A stretch of DNA of 15,525 nucleotides from Ruminococcus sp. UBA4385. Its GTDB lineage: Bacteria; Bacillota_A; Clostridia; Oscillospirales; Ruminococcaceae. The position numbers were made by a program, and so were the translations under genes. Below the pieces are notes generated by a model. That model ran no database searches. It was not told where the DNA came from and saw nothing but the letters and a program-made list of their open reading frames with translations. Positions 13,901 through 15,525 of the stretch are shown one piece after another. Where the stretch lies: positions 1 through 15,525 of the forward strand of contig DGRP01000156.1 of the NCBI GenBank assembly GCA_002391065.1. Direction: 5' to 3'. The first letter of the stretch is position 1; every line of letters begins with the position of its first letter.

Positions 13901-15525
13901 TCTTGTAAAAATACAGTGTTATGATCAGGACTGGAACGTTTCACTTGATCAGCTTGTCCAAGAACCCTACCTCACTCTCGAAGATGATATGTCGGAGATA
14001 TACCCGTTCGTAACTGAGGCATACCTGACCGATGCTGACGGCAACCGCATTGACACCGTAAGCGGCAAGCAGCAGGTAAGTCTGCACGTTAAGTTCAACC
14101 GCGACATGGCACAGGATATTCAGCCTATGGTTACATACGGCGGCAGCGACCCTTACACCGACTATATGCCAAGCGGTGACTGGGTAGCCCCGAGAGAGTG
14201 GAGAGCAGACTTCACGATTACTCCCACTTTTGAAATGGGCAGAATGTACATTCGAGTAAAGGGAGCAGCAGCAGCAGATGACCGCTGGCTCGTAACCGGT
14301 GAGGACGCAGCACGTTTCTTCTTTGAGGTCACAAATAACAGTGCTCAGTCTATGACACTGCAGGGCGAGGGTCAGCTCGGACAGAACAGCCTTAGCTGGA
14401 TTCAGGACGACTATGAAACCCTTGCAGGCTACAATGTGTATCGCTCGACCAGCTATGATAACAGCAAAGACCCTGCAACGCAGAGTTTTACAAGAGTAAA
14501 CACATCTATCCTTAGCGGAGAGGAGCTCAGCTATATTGACGATACCGTTGAGCCAAGCGTGCCTTACTATTACTACTTCACAGTAATTGACACCGACATG
14601 AAGGAGTCAAAGGCATCAAACGTAGTTGAGTGTACAGCCCTTGAGGGCGAACCTCCTGTTATCACACATACACCTGTGACTGCTTGCAGTACAGGCGAAC
14701 GCACGACCTTTATGGCGGAGATAACGGATAATGTATCCGTTGAGAGTGCAGCACTGCACTACAGGTATGGCAGTACAGGCACCTGGAAGACAGCCTCAAT
14801 GCAGAATACTACCGAAAATAAATATCAGACTGTTTTGTTTGTAAGCGAGAAGTCTGACGTTGAGTATTACATCACTGCAACAGACGGCACAAACATTGGC
14901 TATTCAGGTACAGCAGAAGAGCCGTATATAGTCATTTGTCGTTATCTGGACCATATTGAGGTAACACAGCTCCCCGATAAGCTGACATATCTCACAGGAG
15001 AATCTTTTGACAGCACAGGACTTGTAATTTCAGCAGTCTACAATGACAACACAAAAGAAGAAATAAGCCCAGATGATTATGAAATCTGGTTTAACGGTGA
15101 AGACGGATTTGACAGCTCCGAAAAGGGTACAGTAACGGTTGAGGTTGAGTTTTCGTTTGAAACTGTAGACTTTGAGGTAACAGTTGAGTGTGATCACAAA
15201 TACGGAAGTTGGAATGTGATAAAAAAAGCAAAATGCGAGGAAGATGGTGAACAGACAAGAGTATGCTCAGTTTGCGGAAAAGTAGATACTCAGACTATTA
15301 AAGCCTCAGGCCACAAATATGTGACAACAGTAGTACCGCCAACTTGCACAGAAAAGGGATACACACTCCATAAGTGCTCGGTATGCAATAATGAATACAA
15401 GGATACTGAAACGAAAGCACTTGGTCATAAGTATACTTCATCAGTGACAAAGAAAGCATCTTGTACGGAAGACGGATTAAGAACATACACCTGTTCGACA
15501 TGCAATGACAGCTATACTGAAACAA
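10932..15525 (+). CDS. Secreted multi-domain S8 (subtilisin-like) serine protease, 3' end outside the window
   Basis: The frame is open from ATG 10932 (AAAGGGGG at 10917-10924, 7-nt spacing) to the window edge, 1531 codons without a stop. Residues 1-26 form a signal peptide (Lys-Arg, hydrophobic core, cleavage after Ala26). An acidic pro-region to about 200 ends in the typical 'AEPDYVW'. The S8 domain (about 200-490) has D234 in 'VIDTGVD', H289 in 'HGHGTHVAG', oxyanion N379 in 'AAAGNDG' and S456 in 'SGTSMAAP', plus a calcium-loop-like 'DDDGNGYVDD'. Then come a beta domain with 'DNNGDGIAQPGE' (about 515-680), a right-handed beta-helix (about 680-1010, ending 'SGNYWGTTNPD'), an Ig-like domain (about 1025-1135), an FN3 domain (about 1140-1235), two more Ig-like domains (to about 1418), and three His/Cys repeats (from C1420) with CxxC pairs. 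A dockerin probably follows, judging from the upstream fragment; that is inference. It should be an active extracellular protease, possibly scaffold- or surface-attached. Confidence 0.93.
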   Translation, partial: MLKRTTAMLLSITMMLSLMPQNLSIAMEKEGTEENGASEVIANVVPPSKVEASDSDEQPQPELSIGGEQLDENTHAYDPMEEIREKQAEEEFRESAEIIKKTVLFSVREEREEGETPVYLDDESELCSDHSLTDVELIFDTQHENGEWEVFYEAKTAVSDVWSVVDEMNEDNRIANAEPDYVWETTAVSSYRVNETEFNRSSQYSGMDVISVWNDLYQNGISAPGKGAVVAVIDTGVDYNHVDLSPSMWKNSGEIPDNGVDDDGNGYVDDVYGYNFVADNGDPMDDHGHGTHVAGIIGMAKNKVGGVGLAYGAKIMAVKAGQATGSFSNSDIAKAIKYAQANGADVINMSFGGTGKSYLVESALRDASHDCVLVAAAGNDGLPTTDYPTDPKEDFYPAGYNYVIGVMATDDYGSFARFSNWDFIEGANCEYEMAAPGVAIYSTLPGNRYACWSGTSMAAPNVSAAAAILRSKYKDKNTYTSRFIMGQLVSATESQTYKIDQKLSMIHYYPMLNINDSLTKTPTPNVVLNDFYMFDDESISPDNNGDGIAQPGEIIDLGVGVFNYWGTGKDVTISIDTLSPGGIPNPYVEIITDSVNIGEIGMFTTSDNGFTYTDGALTGVSNPLRIKIKEGTPNDIQIPINFTITCKNGMDSSDKNIYNAYGGTKPTYTLIVQNGYALSGVINEDMTLTNDKYWIIQNNILIPEGVTVTVEPGTQIQFWSADPANPYADSQNVYIEVDGRFIAEGTEEQPIEMFAGKGFEGYPIVITNNVQKYRSSIWCSTTDSDYSSFYTSLKYVNIIDASGNEFLKNLKLSQDLEREFVVTLVDHCKMIISKSTKKLTDDIIIARKITNSIFENYKSYIHGKYMNLTNGGGVYCYVFEKNMFSNSDAKLVSYNGNNDCLSIKNNVFLQSYKENTNGGFFSPKINDHEKLKTISIEEDISIDNQTIVENNAVLSKIWTIPLQNLRIFGGYSGHNTYDISGNYWGTTNPDLVKIQCYDQDWNVSLDQLVQEPYLTLEDDMSEIYPFVTEAYLTDADGNRIDTVSGKQQVSLHVKFNRDMAQDIQPMVTYGGSDPYTDYMPSGDWVAPREWRADFTITPTFEMGRMYIRVKGAAAADDRWLVTGEDAARFFFEVTNNSAQSMTLQGEGQLGQNSLSWIQDDYETLAGYNVYRSTSYDNSKDPATQSFTRVNTSILSGEELSYIDDTVEPSVPYYYYFTVIDTDMKESKASNVVECTALEGEPPVITHTPVTACSTGERTTFMAEITDNVSVESAALHYRYGSTGTWKTASMQNTTENKYQTVLFVSEKSDVEYYITATDGTNIGYSGTAEEPYIVICRYLDHIEVTQLPDKLTYLTGESFDSTGLVISAVYNDNTKEEISPDDYEIWFNGEDGFDSSEKGTVTVEVEFSFETVDFEVTVECDHKYGSWNVIKKAKCEEDGEQTRVCSVCGKVDTQTIKASGHKYVTTVVPPTCTEKGYTLHKCSVCNNEYKDTETKALGHKYTSSVTKKASCTEDGLRTYTCSTCNDSYTET
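13240..13840 (+). other. AT-rich segment inside the protease beta-helix
   Basis: Between about 13240 and 13840 the reading frame stays open, but base composition drops sharply. TTA, AAA, ATA and AGA codons are frequent, while flanking codons favour GC-ending forms (for example 'GGC CAC AAC ACC TAC GAC' from 13849 on). It covers about 200 residues (roughly 770-970) within the beta-helix. Boundaries are estimated by eye. This is consistent with a swapped-in or fast-evolving segment. Confidence 0.55.
15187..15525 (+). repeat. His/Cys (HKY...CxxC) protein repeats in the protease
   Basis: Three successive units of about 37-40 residues each carry 'HKY', a Cys, then a CxxC pair ('CSVCGK', 'CSVCNN', 'CSTCND'). 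The third is cut by the window edge. The units resemble the zinc-ribbon-like repeats of Firmicute surface and cellulosomal proteins. The second unit matches the repeat at about 10094-10175 almost exactly in protein and closely in DNA (shared GTGATCACAAATAC at 10091-10104 and 15190-15203). Confidence 0.75.

Overview
The window looks like chromosome from a Ruminococcus-type gut or rumen Firmicute (Oscillospiraceae). The evidence is a type I dockerin module with the 'LKRHLI' style of helix, a very large secreted multi-domain protein ending in His/Cys repeats, strong AAAGGGG ribosome binding sites and an IS66-type remnant. The genus is inferred from these protein styles; there is no rRNA or marker gene here.

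Left end (1-1212): an accessory junction. The 3' end of an unrecognised gene (1-260) is followed by about 460 bp without a convincing gene. This gap holds two different perfect 11-bp tandem repeats (326-347 and 574-595) on either side of a stretch resembling a tRNA 3' end (461-487), plus two strong terminator hairpins. The arrangement resembles a tyrosine-integrase attachment region with arm-type repeats, but no integrase is present. Next come a broken IS66-type transposase fragment (720-985), a small doubtful ORF, and a hairpin shared with the end of the next operon.

Centre (1213-9469, minus strand): a four-gene signalling operon read from a near-perfect sigma-A promoter (TTGACA-17-TATAAT at 9441-9469). 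In transcription order it encodes (a) a 7-TM hybrid histidine kinase with REC and HPt domains, (b) a 1237-residue hybrid kinase with two Cache sensors, a vestigial HisKA-like segment between them, and REC and HPt domains, (c) a stand-alone CheY-like receiver and (d) a REC/HD-GYP/HPt protein. The last three genes are tightly coupled (19-nt gap, 4-nt overlap, 1-nt overlap). Together they supply two kinase cores, four receivers and three HPt domains but no DNA-binding output. The only recognisable enzymatic output is the HD-GYP domain, expected to hydrolyse cyclic di-GMP, so I infer a membrane-sensing phosphorelay that controls c-di-GMP.

Right part (9509-15525, plus strand): divergent from the operon is a short HD-domain protein with its HD pair changed to Tyr-Asp. 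It ends abruptly and is followed by an orphan fragment: a His/Cys repeat, an Ig/PEGA-like domain and a complete type I dockerin, without signal peptide or good start. After a terminator, and a promoter region with a perfect 8-bp-arm palindrome, begins a secreted S8 (subtilisin-like) protease that runs off the window after 1531 codons. It has a signal peptide, pro-region, complete catalytic triad, beta-helix, Ig/FN3-type modules and three His/Cys repeats. The repeat in the orphan fragment is nearly identical to one in the protease, so the orphan looks like the displaced 3' end of a related gene. Part of the protease's beta-helix (about 13240-13840) is much more AT-rich than its flanks.
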